Shown here one piece after another: positions 6,530 through 14,884 of a stretch of 30,283 nt of DNA. The stretch is taken from contig JBHOGO010000057.1 in assembly GCA_043421945.1 (NCBI GenBank), positions 1 to 30,283 of the forward strand, written 5' to 3'. Position 1 is the stretch's first letter. Every line of letters starts with the position of its first letter. This stretch comes from Thaumasiovibrio sp043421945 (GTDB taxonomy: Bacteria; Pseudomonadota; Gammaproteobacteria; Enterobacterales; Vibrionaceae). A program made the position numbers and the translations under genes. The notes below the pieces were generated by a model, which was given only the letters and a program-made list of their open reading frames with translations, was not told the origin of the DNA and ran no database searches.

Positions 6530-7087
6530 TCAATGATTCTCTGCATCCATTAAGTCATGGCGAGCAGCATGAATATAAAGGTACATAGACCAATACGTTA
6601 GTGCTGTTGCAACATAAAGAGCTACATATCCTAAATTGATAATATAAACATGTGGCTGCCAAATCATTAATATGAGCGCTACCATCTGGGCAGTTGTTTT
6701 CACTTTCCCCACCCAAGATACAGCAACGCTGCTACGCTTACCTATTTCAGCCATCCACTCTCGAAGAGCTGAAATGATGATCTCACGACCAATCATAGTA
6801 ATCGCGGGAATAGTGACCCAAATCGAGCCATAATTCTCAACAACAAGTACAAGTGCTGTCGCCACCATCACTTTGTCGGCAACAGGGTCGATAAAGGCAC
6901 CGAAACGCGTTGTTTGATCGAGTTTTCTGGCTAAGTAACCATCCAACCAATCTGTCAGCGCTGCAACCACGAAGACAAACGCTGAGCCGAACTTAGCCCA
7001 GTCATACGGTAAATAAAAGATAACCACAAATACGGGGATAAGCAGCAGTCGGATGAAACTAAGGATGTTTGGAATAGTTAAGCGCAT
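6530..7087 (-). CDS. pgsA: CDP-diacylglycerol--glycerol-3-phosphate 3-phosphatidyltransferase
   Basis: This 185-aa integral inner-membrane enzyme makes phosphatidylglycerol phosphate, the committed step towards phosphatidylglycerol and cardiolipin. The CDP-alcohol phosphotransferase signature is complete: D46-x2-D49-G-x2-A-R54-x8-G63-x3-D67-x3-D71. Several hydrophobic segments (about 8-28, 34-45, 75-95, 130-150, 152-172) fit the usual six-helix topology. The N-terminus MRLTIPNILSFIRLLLIP and the length are typical of the family. It starts at the ATG at 7087, about 43 nt after uvrC, the same order as in E. coli, and is followed by a strong terminator. Confidence 0.97.
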   Translation of the reverse strand: MRLTIPNILSFIRLLLIPVFVVIFYLPYDWAKFGSAFVFVVAALTDWLDGYLARKLDQTTRFGAFIDPVADKVMVATALVLVVENYGSIWVTIPAITMIGREIIISALREWMAEIGKRSSVAVSWVGKVKTTAQMVALILMIWQPHVYIINLGYVALYVATALTYWSMYLYIHAARHDLMDAENH

Positions 7088-7130
7088 GGTGATAGTTCTT
7101 ATTAGTTTGAATGGTTATCTTGCCGCAATC

Positions 7131-8966
7131 TCAATGTTGTTGCAACGCATGAAAGATCTTCTCAGCCATTAAACGGCTAATACCGGGTACTTTTTCTATC
7201 TCATCTATACTTGCGCGCTGGAGCTCTTGTAGCCCTCCAAGATGTTTTAAAACCATCTGGCGGCGCTTTGGGCCTACGCCTTCAATATCTTCGAGCACAC
7301 TTCGTTTTCTCGCTTTACCACGCTGTGCACGGTGCCCGGCAATTGCATGGTTATGACTTTCATCGCGTATATGTTGAATCAGGTGCAATGCAGGAGCATC
7401 GCTATCTAATACAAGCTCTTCTCCAGAAGTCAGTAGTAGCGTCTCTAGCCCCGGCTTACGGGTTGTCCCTTTTGCTACCCCCAATAAAACAGGCTTTTTC
7501 GGCCAATTTTGCATCCAAGGTGTGACCACCTCGGCAGCACGATTAAGTTGTCCTTTACCACCATCAATAACAATGACGTCTGGAATTTTATCGACTTCTA
7601 ATTGCTTACCGTAGCGACGTTCTAATACCTGCCCCATCGCAGCGTAATCATCACCACCGGTTATTCCAGTGATATTGAAACGACGGTACTCCGCTTTTGC
7701 TGGACCTTCACGGTTAAAGACAACACAAGAGGCGACGGTTCTTTCTCCCATCGTATGTGAAATATCGAAGCACTCCATACGCTGAATAGACTCAATACCT
7801 AATACCGTCTCCAGTTCGCCCACACGCTGCTGAATCGTCATCTTATGATTAATCTTACTCGTCAATGCTGTGCGAGCATTAGTTTGTGCAAGCTTCAAGA
7901 AGCGAGCTCGGTCAGCTCTTGGTTTAGCCTGTATTTTTACTTGCCTTCCTGCGACTTCCGTCAGCAAAGCATTAAATTCAGCTGCTTCTGCCGTAGGAAG
8001 ACCGTCAATTAATATCACACTAGGGATGATACGACCTTCAGCCTGATTGAGGTAATACTGACTCATAAAGCTATGCAGTACTTCACTCATTTCGGTATCA
8101 GAAGGTATCTTTGGAAAGTGACTGCGACTACCCAAAATTTTTCCCTGACGAACAAGAAGTACATGGATACAGGCCACACCATGCTCATGCGCGACACCGA
8201 TAACATCAATGTCATCTTGCGAACTAGAAGTCACAAACTGCTGTTCTTGCACTCGACGTAACGCTTGAATTTGATCTCGGTAATTGGCTGCCAGCTCAAA
8301 AGCGAGTGATTGACTCGCCGCCTCCATTTTAGCAACCAAAGAAGTGATAACCTGTCGGTCTTTCCCCGTTAAGAACAGACGAACGAACTCAACCTGCTCT
8401 CGATAATTTTCAGCAGAGATAAGACCATCAACGCATGGAGCATTGCACCGCCCAATTTGATACATCAAACACGGACGGCTGCGATTCGCATACACCGAGT
8501 CTTCGCATTGGCGAATAGGAAATATTTTCTGGATCAGGTGGAGACTTTCACGAACCGCCCCTGAATCGGGGTAAGGCCCAAAATATTCACCTTTACGCTT
8601 CTTCGCTCCTCTGTGCATGGAGAGACGAGGGTGCTTGTGCGCACTCAAGAAAACGTATGGATATGATTTATCATCCCGTAAGAGGACGTTATAGCGCGGT
8701 AAATATTGTTTAATGAGGTTATGTTCGAGAATCAAAGCCTCTGTTTCGGTATGTGTTACCGTCACTTCCACACGCGCAATGTTGCTCACTAATGCTCGTG
8801 TTTTCTGGCTATCAACCTTTGCTCGAAAATAACTGGAAAGGCGTTTCTGAAGATCTTTTGCTTTACCCACATAAATCACCTCATCATCCTGACTGTACAT
8901 CCGGTACACGCCAGGTTGATGAGTGACTGTTTTTAAAAAGCTCTTTGCATCAAAGGATGTCGACAC
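7131..8966 (-). CDS. uvrC: Excinuclease ABC subunit C
   Basis: UvrC makes the two incisions flanking a lesion in UvrABC nucleotide excision repair. The 611-aa protein has a GIY-YIG nuclease at the N-terminus (GVYRMY at 19-24, IYVGKAKDLQKRL from 31), a cysteine cluster typical of the family (CEDS, CLMYQIGRCNAPC, about 154-178), a UVR motif that binds UvrB (about 205-240), the C-terminal RNase H-like endonuclease (MECFDISH and IVIDGGKGQL carry its acidic residues) and a tandem helix-hairpin-helix (about 555-608). The start is GTG at 8966; the N-terminal sequence SFDAKSFLKTVTHQPGVYRMY aligns with known UvrC starts. It lies 25 nt after uvrY, as in many gammaproteobacteria. Confidence 0.98.
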   Translation of the reverse strand: MSTSFDAKSFLKTVTHQPGVYRMYSQDDEVIYVGKAKDLQKRLSSYFRAKVDSQKTRALVSNIARVEVTVTHTETEALILEHNLIKQYLPRYNVLLRDDKSYPYVFLSAHKHPRLSMHRGAKKRKGEYFGPYPDSGAVRESLHLIQKIFPIRQCEDSVYANRSRPCLMYQIGRCNAPCVDGLISAENYREQVEFVRLFLTGKDRQVITSLVAKMEAASQSLAFELAANYRDQIQALRRVQEQQFVTSSSQDDIDVIGVAHEHGVACIHVLLVRQGKILGSRSHFPKIPSDTEMSEVLHSFMSQYYLNQAEGRIIPSVILIDGLPTAEAAEFNALLTEVAGRQVKIQAKPRADRARFLKLAQTNARTALTSKINHKMTIQQRVGELETVLGIESIQRMECFDISHTMGERTVASCVVFNREGPAKAEYRRFNITGITGGDDYAAMGQVLERRYGKQLEVDKIPDVIVIDGGKGQLNRAAEVVTPWMQNWPKKPVLLGVAKGTTRKPGLETLLLTSGEELVLDSDAPALHLIQHIRDESHNHAIAGHRAQRGKARKRSVLEDIEGVGPKRRQMVLKHLGGLQELQRASIDEIEKVPGISRLMAEKIFHALQQH

Positions 8967-8991
8967 TGTCTTACTACATCTCGTGTCAAAG

Positions 8992-9636
8992 CTATAAGGC
9001 TTCGGTATCTAACATACCGTAACGAATAGCAAGGTGAGTTAATTCAACATCACCACTAATATCCAACTTACTAAACAACCGGTAACGATAACTATTCACG
9101 GTTTTTGGGCTTAAGCTAAGCTGCTCTGAAATATCAGTCACCTTCTGCCCTTTCGTAATCATCATCATTATCTGCAGTTCGCGTTCAGATAATTCTTTAA
9201 ACGGGTTTTCCGCATCCGTTGCAAACTGGCTCAGTGCCATTTGCTGGGCGATTTCTGGAGAAATGTAACGCTGTCCAGAGTGCACTGCACGGATAGCATT
9301 GACCATTTCATCAGGACCTGCACCTTTGGTTAAATAACCAGCAGCACCAGCCTGCATCACTTTTGTTGGAAACGGGTTCTCGGTATGGATAGTTAAAACA
9401 ATAATTTTAACGTCTGGATTAAAGCGAAGAATCTTTCGGGTCGCTTCTAAACCACCAATACCGGGCATATTCATATCCATAAGGATGATGTCCGCATATT
9501 GACTACGGCACCACTTTACGGCGTCTTCACCACTGTCGGCTTCCCCTACCACTTTGATACCACGGACATCTTCTAAAAGACGTCGAATCCCTGTGCGAAC
9601 CAGTTCGTGATCATCTACGAGGAATACATTGATCAA
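8992..9636 (-). CDS. uvrY: BarA/VarS-partner response regulator UvrY (VarA/GacA)
   Basis: The 214-aa NarL/FixJ-type regulator has a receiver domain (D8, D9, phospho-acceptor D54 in ILMDMNMPG) and a LuxR-type helix-turn-helix near the C-terminus (LSERELQIMMMITKGQ, then LSLSPKTVNSYRYR). It closely matches E. coli UvrY. In Vibrio the orthologue VarA, activated by VarS, induces CsrB-type sRNAs that titrate CsrA and so controls virulence, metabolism and quorum sensing. The start is the TTG at 9636: the translation MINVFLVDDHELVR fits the family, and GGAG lies about 6 nt upstream. An upstream ATG in the same frame (9672) would add 12 atypical residues. Confidence 0.97.
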   Translation of the reverse strand: MINVFLVDDHELVRTGIRRLLEDVRGIKVVGEADSGEDAVKWCRSQYADIILMDMNMPGIGGLEATRKILRFNPDVKIIVLTIHTENPFPTKVMQAGAAGYLTKGAGPDEMVNAIRAVHSGQRYISPEIAQQMALSQFATDAENPFKELSERELQIMMMITKGQKVTDISEQLSLSPKTVNSYRYRLFSKLDISGDVELTHLAIRYGMLDTEAL

Positions 9637-10328
9637 ACTGTATCTCCAAACTGAGTTGGTTCGGCACCCCATGAAGGGATAGCTCTAATTAATATTAGGC
9701 CAGTCTAACTTATAAATTTCGATTAACACAACGACAGACGCGTCATTTTTCAAATTTCATAAATGAAAACTAACCAGAAGGTAGCTAAACAGATACTTAC
9801 GATCCTTATACTACGTTTTACCCAAACTTACACACCACACTTAGCATGGTCATCTGAATATACGCATTTATGCCTAGCCGCTACCATCTTGCAACACATT
9901 GTGCCCGAATGTGCAATCGAATGCAAAATAACTCGGTCGTTGCTGCCTAGTTAATCAGAACAAAAAACAATCAACAGTCTGATTATCCATCCTCTGCACT
10001 TCAGACAACAAAAAACAATAAGTATCTGTATATAAAGAACAATAACAACAAAAAGGCACTACGATCGTATTAGTATAAATTTGATATACAGCAACAAGAA
10101 GTAACACAAAGGTGGAGCTAGATCACATCACTGTAGGCCCCTTCTGACAGTTTGACTCAGGTCTGCACCATTGAATACAAAGCGAATTCCGACACATCTT
10201 ACCTTTGTTTTTTTCGCAATTATTTATCTTTTTTTCTGCGTATTCTGCCAAGAAAGAAACAACAAGATGCAGCGAAACACTCTCTTTCACGGGGTCACTG
10301 GCTATACCCGAAGCTTAACAAGTGAACT
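9637..10328. other. Long divergent intergenic region between uvrY and the outer-membrane protein gene
   Basis: No gene is supported here. A 63-codon plus-strand frame at 9763-9954 has no ribosome-binding site or recognisable motif. Visible structure: an inverted repeat TAATCAGA/TCTGATTA (9952-9959 and 9978-9985), an A-rich stretch with repeated AACAA words (9960-10060), and a possible plus-strand -35 TTGACT at 10152-10157 with a weak -10 about 17 bp later. The region should contain the uvrY promoter on the minus strand and the promoter of the downstream barrel gene on the plus strand. Confidence 0.5.
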
Positions 10329-10418
10329 TGGTTGATGATATAAAATTCAACCATTGCAGCCCATTCAGTTCTGATTAAGATTAGCGCTCATTTTTCAGCC
10401 GAGCACTATCATCAACCA
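10329..10418 (+). promoter_or_regulatory. Long-range inverted repeat covering the start codon of the barrel gene
   Basis: TGGTTGATGATA (10329-10340) is perfectly complementary to TATCATCAACCA (10407-10418), whose last base is the A of the ATG. If the transcript begins upstream of 10329, this 12-bp pairing would close a 66-nt loop and mask the translation start. No Shine-Dalgarno sequence is evident before this ATG. Confidence 0.4.
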
Positions 10419-11521
10419 TGGTCAAATCATCTGTCTATATCCTATTGGCGAGTCTTTTTTTCACCGCTGGTCAAACCCGAGCAGAAGACGATCTCAATCA
10501 CTCTGAACCTGTCGAAAAAGAGAAGAAACTCGCCATTGCGCCAATGGTATCTTCTAGCCCAACCATTGGTACTGGTCTTGGCATCAATGCCTCTTACGTT
10601 TATCAAGCAGATCAAAACAGCCACCCTTCACAGCTGATATTTTCTGGTCAGTACACAACAAATGATAGCTACATTATGTTCTTAATGAACAATGCGTCAT
10701 TTCGCAACGATACAGTGAGATCGATGACGTACGTCGGCCGACTCAGTATTAATAACCAGTTCGCTGCAGATGGTAACCTAAGCCAAGATTTCATTCCTAA
10801 TCAAGACGTAGACTTCAATGCATCGACTTGGTTAGCAGGACAACGTTTAGTCACTGAGTTCGCTGATAACTGGTGGGTAGGTGGTATGTTTGGACTTGCT
10901 GTTGGTGAATTTGACGGCCGGAATACAAACGGTGATATATACCTAAAGGAAACAGGAATTGGACAAACGACATCATCATTAGTTGGCCTAGTGCTGAATT
11001 ATGATTCTCGTGACAGCCATTTTTATCCTACGCAGGGCACAGTATTAGACATCATGCCGAGTGCCTCTTTAAAAGCGCTAGGCAGTGACTATAACTCTAA
11101 ACAAATGCGCCTTGATAGCCGTCACTACAGGACGGTTAATCATAATGATGTATTAGCGATGCAATTGACAGCCAACCTCGTCGAAAATGGTGCTCCACCC
11201 TCAGCACAATCCTACTTGGGTCGCTACGACGTATTGCGTGCTTTTAATGCCGGGGAATATTTTGGAGAACGCTTAGCGGCAGCGCAAGCAGAATACCGTC
11301 ATACCTTTACTGACAAATGGAAGTTCGTTGGCTTTGGTGGTGTAGCACAGCTTGGTGGCCCAACAGCTCGAGCACTAGATAACGATAAAACCTACAGCTC
11401 GGTGGGTGTAGGGGTTCGTTACCTACTTCAGCCACAAGCAGGAATCCACTTCCGTACTGACTTTGCTGTTGGTAATGATGGTAGCACTGGCTTCTACGTC
11501 GGTATATCAGAAGCGTTTTAA
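10418..11521 (+). CDS. BamA/TamA-family outer-membrane beta-barrel protein
   Basis: 367 aa. The N-terminus KSSVYILLASLFFTAGQTRA is a Sec signal peptide, probably cut near residue 22, followed by an acidic linker. The rest reads as alternating amphipathic beta-strands and ends in phenylalanine, as outer-membrane barrels recognised by BAM do. The stretch LNYDSRDSHFYPTQGTVLDI matches the conserved D15/surface-antigen motif, and RYDVLRAFNAGEYFGER with AQAEYRH matches the later part of the BamA/TamA barrel. There are no POTRA repeats, so this is the short barrel-only type rather than BamA itself. Function unknown; small barrels of this type have been linked to export or lipid-related roles. Expression may depend on the leader structure described separately. 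Confidence 0.8.
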   Translation: MVKSSVYILLASLFFTAGQTRAEDDLNHSEPVEKEKKLAIAPMVSSSPTIGTGLGINASYVYQADQNSHPSQLIFSGQYTTNDSYIMFLMNNASFRNDTVRSMTYVGRLSINNQFAADGNLSQDFIPNQDVDFNASTWLAGQRLVTEFADNWWVGGMFGLAVGEFDGRNTNGDIYLKETGIGQTTSSLVGLVLNYDSRDSHFYPTQGTVLDIMPSASLKALGSDYNSKQMRLDSRHYRTVNHNDVLAMQLTANLVENGAPPSAQSYLGRYDVLRAFNAGEYFGERLAAAQAEYRHTFTDKWKFVGFGGVAQLGGPTARALDNDKTYSSVGVGVRYLLQPQAGIHFRTDFAVGNDGSTGFYVGISEAF

Positions 11522-11570
11522 TCAAACCAACGCTCATCTGCACCATCTAATTCAGCTGTAGTAAACGCCA

Positions 11571-11951
11571 GTGATTCGCCTTTCCTCTAATCGCTGGTTA
11601 TTTATCATTATTGCTTCATTCCATTTCGCCCAGCGCTCACCTCAAGCAAATGAACTTCCCTTAAGCAGCGGACTTTCATTTGTTGCGAGGCAAGTTGCAT
11701 GGCTCTATGCAAAGCCCACCAGCGACCCTTACCTTAATTCTATTTATCTCAAACAAAAAGAAGCCTGCTATGAAGCTGCAGGATTTGCCCCAAACGCAAA
11801 AGTGCCTACTAATGTCTCAGCTGTTTTCTCGAATATGGCGGAGCCAGAATACGATATAGGGAAATTTGTACAAACCCTATTGGCTATCTTTCAGGTGTAT
11901 AAAACCCCACTATCAATAGCAGTTTTCGGAAATATTGCAGAGTCAGAATAA
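11571..11951 (+). CDS. Doubtful ORF with signal-like N-terminus running into tRNA-derived repeats
   Basis: A GTG-initiated 126-codon frame starts 49 nt after the barrel gene. The first 27 residues (IRLSSNRWLFIIIASFHFAQ...) resemble a signal peptide, and the next 60 show no known family. From about residue 88 to the end the frame translates the tRNA-Ser-associated repeat DNA described at 11836-12034, so the C-terminus is not an evolved protein sequence. There is no convincing ribosome-binding site. It may be a real secreted protein whose end was replaced by repeat DNA, or a chance frame. Confidence 0.25.
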   Translation: MIRLSSNRWLFIIIASFHFAQRSPQANELPLSSGLSFVARQVAWLYAKPTSDPYLNSIYLKQKEACYEAAGFAPNAKVPTNVSAVFSNMAEPEYDIGKFVQTLLAIFQVYKTPLSIAVFGNIAESE

Positions 11952-12034
11952 GGTATAGGGGGATTTGTGCAAATCCTATTAGCTATCTTTCAGATGTGAA
12001 AAAGCCCGCTATAAATAGCGGGCTTTTTCGAATG
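11836..12034 (-). repeat. Two ~99-bp tandem units mimicking the 3' end of tRNA-Ser (site A)
   Basis: Downstream of tRNA-Ser (minus strand) two degenerate copies of the same unit follow, with tRNA-3'-end-like starts on the plus strand at 11836 (TGGCGGAGCC) and 11935 (TTGCAGAGTC), against the true tRNA end at 12035 (TGGCGGAGGG). Spacing is 99 and 100 bp. Read on the minus strand, each unit has a terminator-like hairpin, a conserved box GAAAGATAGC, a palindrome around TTTG-ACAAA resembling the tRNA T-arm, and then a CTCCGCCA-like end. The outermost copies are degenerate. The arrangement resembles the rtT repeats behind E. coli tyrT. Confidence 0.8.
12000..12028 (-). terminator. Terminator of tRNA-Ser, site A
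   Basis: A 12-bp perfect stem (AAAGCCCGCTAT/ATAGCGGGCTTT, arms 12001-12012 and 12015-12026) flanked by A and T runs. It lies immediately after the tRNA and works in principle on both strands. Confidence 0.85.
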
Positions 12035-12125
12035 TGGCGGAGGGATAGGGATTTGAACCCTAGAAGGGCTATTAACCCTTGCCGGTTTTCAAGACCGGTG
12101 CTTTCGACCACTCAGCCATCCCTCC
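12035..12125 (-). tRNA. tRNA-Ser (UGA)
   Basis: 91-nt class II tRNA beginning GGAGGGATGGCTGAGTGG, anticodon TGA in the CTTGAAA loop, long variable arm, T-arm GGGTTCAAATCCC and encoded CCA. Identical to the copy at 25094-25184. Confidence 0.97.
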
Positions 12126-12137
12126 GTTGTGGTGCGC

Positions 12138-12166
12138 ATAATAACGAGCTTATTCAATGCTGTAAA
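12138..12166 (-). promoter_or_regulatory. Promoter of tRNA-Ser, site A
   Basis: Minus-strand -35 TTTACA (12161-12166), 17-bp spacer and -10 TATTAT (12138-12143), followed by a GC-rich GCGCACC. The same -35, spacer length and -10 precede the other tRNA-Ser copy. Confidence 0.8.
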
Positions 12167-12210
12167 GAAAAATTCGTACAAAAATAATCGACTGCACGAT
12201 TTTTACTCAC

Positions 12211-14871
12211 TTACGGTGCATTTGTCGGTATGGTTAACTTGAAACACGTCCCTTTACCTTCTTCACTCTCCACTTCCACGGAGCCACCAATCAAGCCTGT
12301 CACCAAATTGTGAATAATGTGCAGACCTAAGCCAGACCCACCGTTACCTAACTTAGTGGTAAAGAATGGATCATAGATACGAACCTTCACCTCGTCGGAC
12401 ATCCCCGCTCCACTATCTTGAACAGACAATTGAATATGATATCTATCGACAACTACCGCACTGACAGTAATGGTTCCTTCCTCTTCTTCATCAAACGCAT
12501 GTACTAATGCATTCTGCACCAAATTAGTCAAAATCTGACCAACCTCTCCCGGATAACTATCTAAAAAGATATCATCCGCGATATCTACATTAAAAATGAT
12601 TGATCGGTACTTATAGCTTGGCTTTAACGTCACGAGGACTTCCTCGATGACATCCACTAACGAGAAATACCGACGCTGACTACTCGTCCTGTCAACAGCC
12701 ACTTGCTTAAAGCTAGCAATCAGATAAGAGGCCCTTTCTAGGTTTCTCAAAATAATGTCAGCGCTCACTTCTAAATCTTTCAGAAACCTATCAAGCACTG
12801 ATTTACGTAAACCCTCTTGAAGTTCCCGTTGGAATTCAGTTTGCATATTTTTTAGAGTAGACGCAGCCATCAAGCCATTCCCCAATGGCGTATTCAACTC
12901 ATGAGAAATACCGGCAACCATGCCACCCAGCGCAGAGAGCTTTTCCGATTGAACAAGCTCGTCCTGCGTGGTTTTCAGCTCTGTCAGCGTATTATTAAGT
13001 TCAAAATTGGCATCTTGTAAAGCTTCGGTGCGAGCCTGTACTGTCAGCTCCAATTCATCATTTAGCATTGCCATCTTGTATTGCATTTCATACTCAGCAG
13101 TCACATCTCGATAAACGAAAATGCAATATTCTTCCTGATCAACCTGCAATAATGTCGCTGAGAGTTCGCACACAAATGCTTCTTGCTTCCGATTAAGCAT
13201 CCATACATAGAACTGAGAAACATGATGGTCTTCTATCAACTGGGTAACCATTCTTGTACGATCTAAATTCGAAAGCCATCTGCCTTTTCCACGATCAATA
13301 CTTCCCACAAACTCTTCTCTTGGTACCCCAAATTGCTCACAGAGCATATGGTTAGCATCTGTAATCAAAAAACCTAAATCCCCAACATAGGTCGCAATCA
13401 TCATTGCGGCGGGTGCGGCTTCGAGTATTTGATTAGAGCGACTTTGTTCACTAACCAAAGCCTCTGACATACTGACTTGACGAGTGACATCAACCAACAT
13501 ACAAACAATGTGCCCATGATGCCCCGGCACCGGAAACAAAGAGCCTAAAAAATGTCGGCAACCTTCCGCTGAGTTTGAAACCATTGAGATATCATTCACG
13601 GCTCCACCTTCTCGCGTGACTTTTGCAAACAAAGACATAAAATTGGTGTCGTCGCTATCAACGTTTAATATGTCAAAAAGATCGCTGTGGAGTAACTCAT
13701 TGGGTTCTTTACCCAAACTCTCGCATGCCGCTGGGTTACAGTAATCAACGACCCCATCTCGTGTCAGGCGTAAAATGGCAACCATCGGAGAGTTATCAAG
13801 AAGCGCCTGTATATGGCGCTCACTTTGCTGTGCTTGATGCTCTTTTTCAATAATCCTCTCCGCCATTGAGCACAAATCATTACTCAGTGAATTAAACTCA
13901 ACGATTGGACCATCTTGACGTGTTGGAATACCGCCTTCAGCTATTTTTTTCGTTTGATTCACTAACGCAATCAGAGGTTTTTGGATCAATACTGCACACC
14001 ATGGCGCTAGTAACACGGCCATGATGACAGCCAGCACCAAGCTAAATAAAATTCCAGTCACCAGCTCTCTAATCGCAGGGTTATCCATTTCAGCGGGGAC
14101 ACCAACAATCACGCGCCACCCTAAATGCTTAACTCGAGCAGTAGATGCATAAACACGCTGCCCTAAAAAATCATAAACTTCAGTATCATCTGAACGCAGG
14201 TCGTTGCCTATTGGTGACTTTGCCCAATTATAGAACTGACTATTAGACTGCGACATATTGTCGGAGACCCAGTCTCCAACAGCGTCAATCACCAATACCG
14301 GTGTTTTAATGTGATTTATCCATTCATTTGCGATACCTTGCAATTGATCAAATCGCATTTCCGCAATAATCACACCATAAGATGTCCTGACCCCTAGAGC
14401 CACCGTTGAACTGCCATTGAAAGGAGAGAAAAAATTATCACTCCAACGGGTTTGATGGCGCTCGAACAGGGAATTAACGAGTTTATTGGTCGACATATCG
14501 AAGTCCAATAGATCGCGGTCACCAAGCACTTGATGATCGTAAATAGCGGTAATTTTTCGATGATGATTGATCAAATAAAGGCGTGATAGTATCGGATTAT
14601 TGCTCAGTGTGGCTTGCAGTAATTCATCTCGACGTGGGGAATCATCAAGCGCACTGATTCCAGAGACATTAATCACAGATTGTTCTGCTGTATCTAGCAT
14701 TACCCCCAGTAAACTTGCCACTGTACCCGCCTGATACGTTGCGTCTGCCTTGGCTTCTGTAACTCGCATTGGCAATCGTTGGCTAAGTAGCAGTAGGGCA
14801 ACAACAATAAACACAGTAGTCACAAAACCAATAAAACTTAACACTAACAAGCGCTTAATGGTTATTTTCAC
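12211..14871 (-). CDS. Membrane sensor histidine kinase with periplasmic sensor, HAMP and two PAS domains
   Basis: 886 aa from GTG at 14871, which has GAGGAG 6 nt upstream; an ATG at 14910 would overlap the preceding gene. Order: TM1 (about 8-30), a large periplasmic sensor region of dCache type (about 35-265), TM2 (about 272-296), HAMP (about 297-350), two PAS domains (about 355-465 and 480-595), a coiled coil, H-box GISHELNTPLGN with phospho-acceptor H657, N-box QNALVHAF, G1 DSGAGM, F-box YDPFF and G2 GGSGLGL. It has no attached receiver, so phosphate should go to a separate regulator; the REC-GGDEF-EAL gene two positions upstream is the obvious partner. The gene starts 13 nt after the binding-protein gene and is last in the operon. 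A weak AT-rich hairpin (12186-12201) follows it. Confidence 0.93.
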   Translation of the reverse strand: MKITIKRLLVLSFIGFVTTVFIVVALLLLSQRLPMRVTEAKADATYQAGTVASLLGVMLDTAEQSVINVSGISALDDSPRRDELLQATLSNNPILSRLYLINHHRKITAIYDHQVLGDRDLLDFDMSTNKLVNSLFERHQTRWSDNFFSPFNGSSTVALGVRTSYGVIIAEMRFDQLQGIANEWINHIKTPVLVIDAVGDWVSDNMSQSNSQFYNWAKSPIGNDLRSDDTEVYDFLGQRVYASTARVKHLGWRVIVGVPAEMDNPAIRELVTGILFSLVLAVIMAVLLAPWCAVLIQKPLIALVNQTKKIAEGGIPTRQDGPIVEFNSLSNDLCSMAERIIEKEHQAQQSERHIQALLDNSPMVAILRLTRDGVVDYCNPAACESLGKEPNELLHSDLFDILNVDSDDTNFMSLFAKVTREGGAVNDISMVSNSAEGCRHFLGSLFPVPGHHGHIVCMLVDVTRQVSMSEALVSEQSRSNQILEAAPAAMMIATYVGDLGFLITDANHMLCEQFGVPREEFVGSIDRGKGRWLSNLDRTRMVTQLIEDHHVSQFYVWMLNRKQEAFVCELSATLLQVDQEEYCIFVYRDVTAEYEMQYKMAMLNDELELTVQARTEALQDANFELNNTLTELKTTQDELVQSEKLSALGGMVAGISHELNTPLGNGLMAASTLKNMQTEFQRELQEGLRKSVLDRFLKDLEVSADIILRNLERASYLIASFKQVAVDRTSSQRRYFSLVDVIEEVLVTLKPSYKYRSIIFNVDIADDIFLDSYPGEVGQILTNLVQNALVHAFDEEEEGTITVSAVVVDRYHIQLSVQDSGAGMSDEVKVRIYDPFFTTKLGNGGSGLGLHIIHNLVTGLIGGSVEVESEEGKGTCFKLTIPTNAP

Positions 14872-14884
14872 AGTAACTCCTCTG

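Noticed and set aside
9763..9954. 63-codon ORF in the uvrY upstream region
   Set aside because: No ribosome-binding site, no motif, and a composition like the surrounding AT-rich intergenic DNA.
9960..10110. CsrB-type sRNA near uvrY
   Set aside because: CsrB RNAs contain many GGA motifs in hairpin loops. Only two GGA occur on the minus strand here and there is no terminator with a matching promoter.
10108..10130. CRP site upstream of the outer-membrane protein gene
   Set aside because: Only one half (ATCACA) matches TGTGA-N6-TCACA; the left half has just two matching positions.
11836..12034. CRISPR array
   Set aside because: The repeats are about 99 bp apart, diverged, contain terminator hairpins and tRNA-like ends, and there are no unique spacers of uniform length or cas genes.
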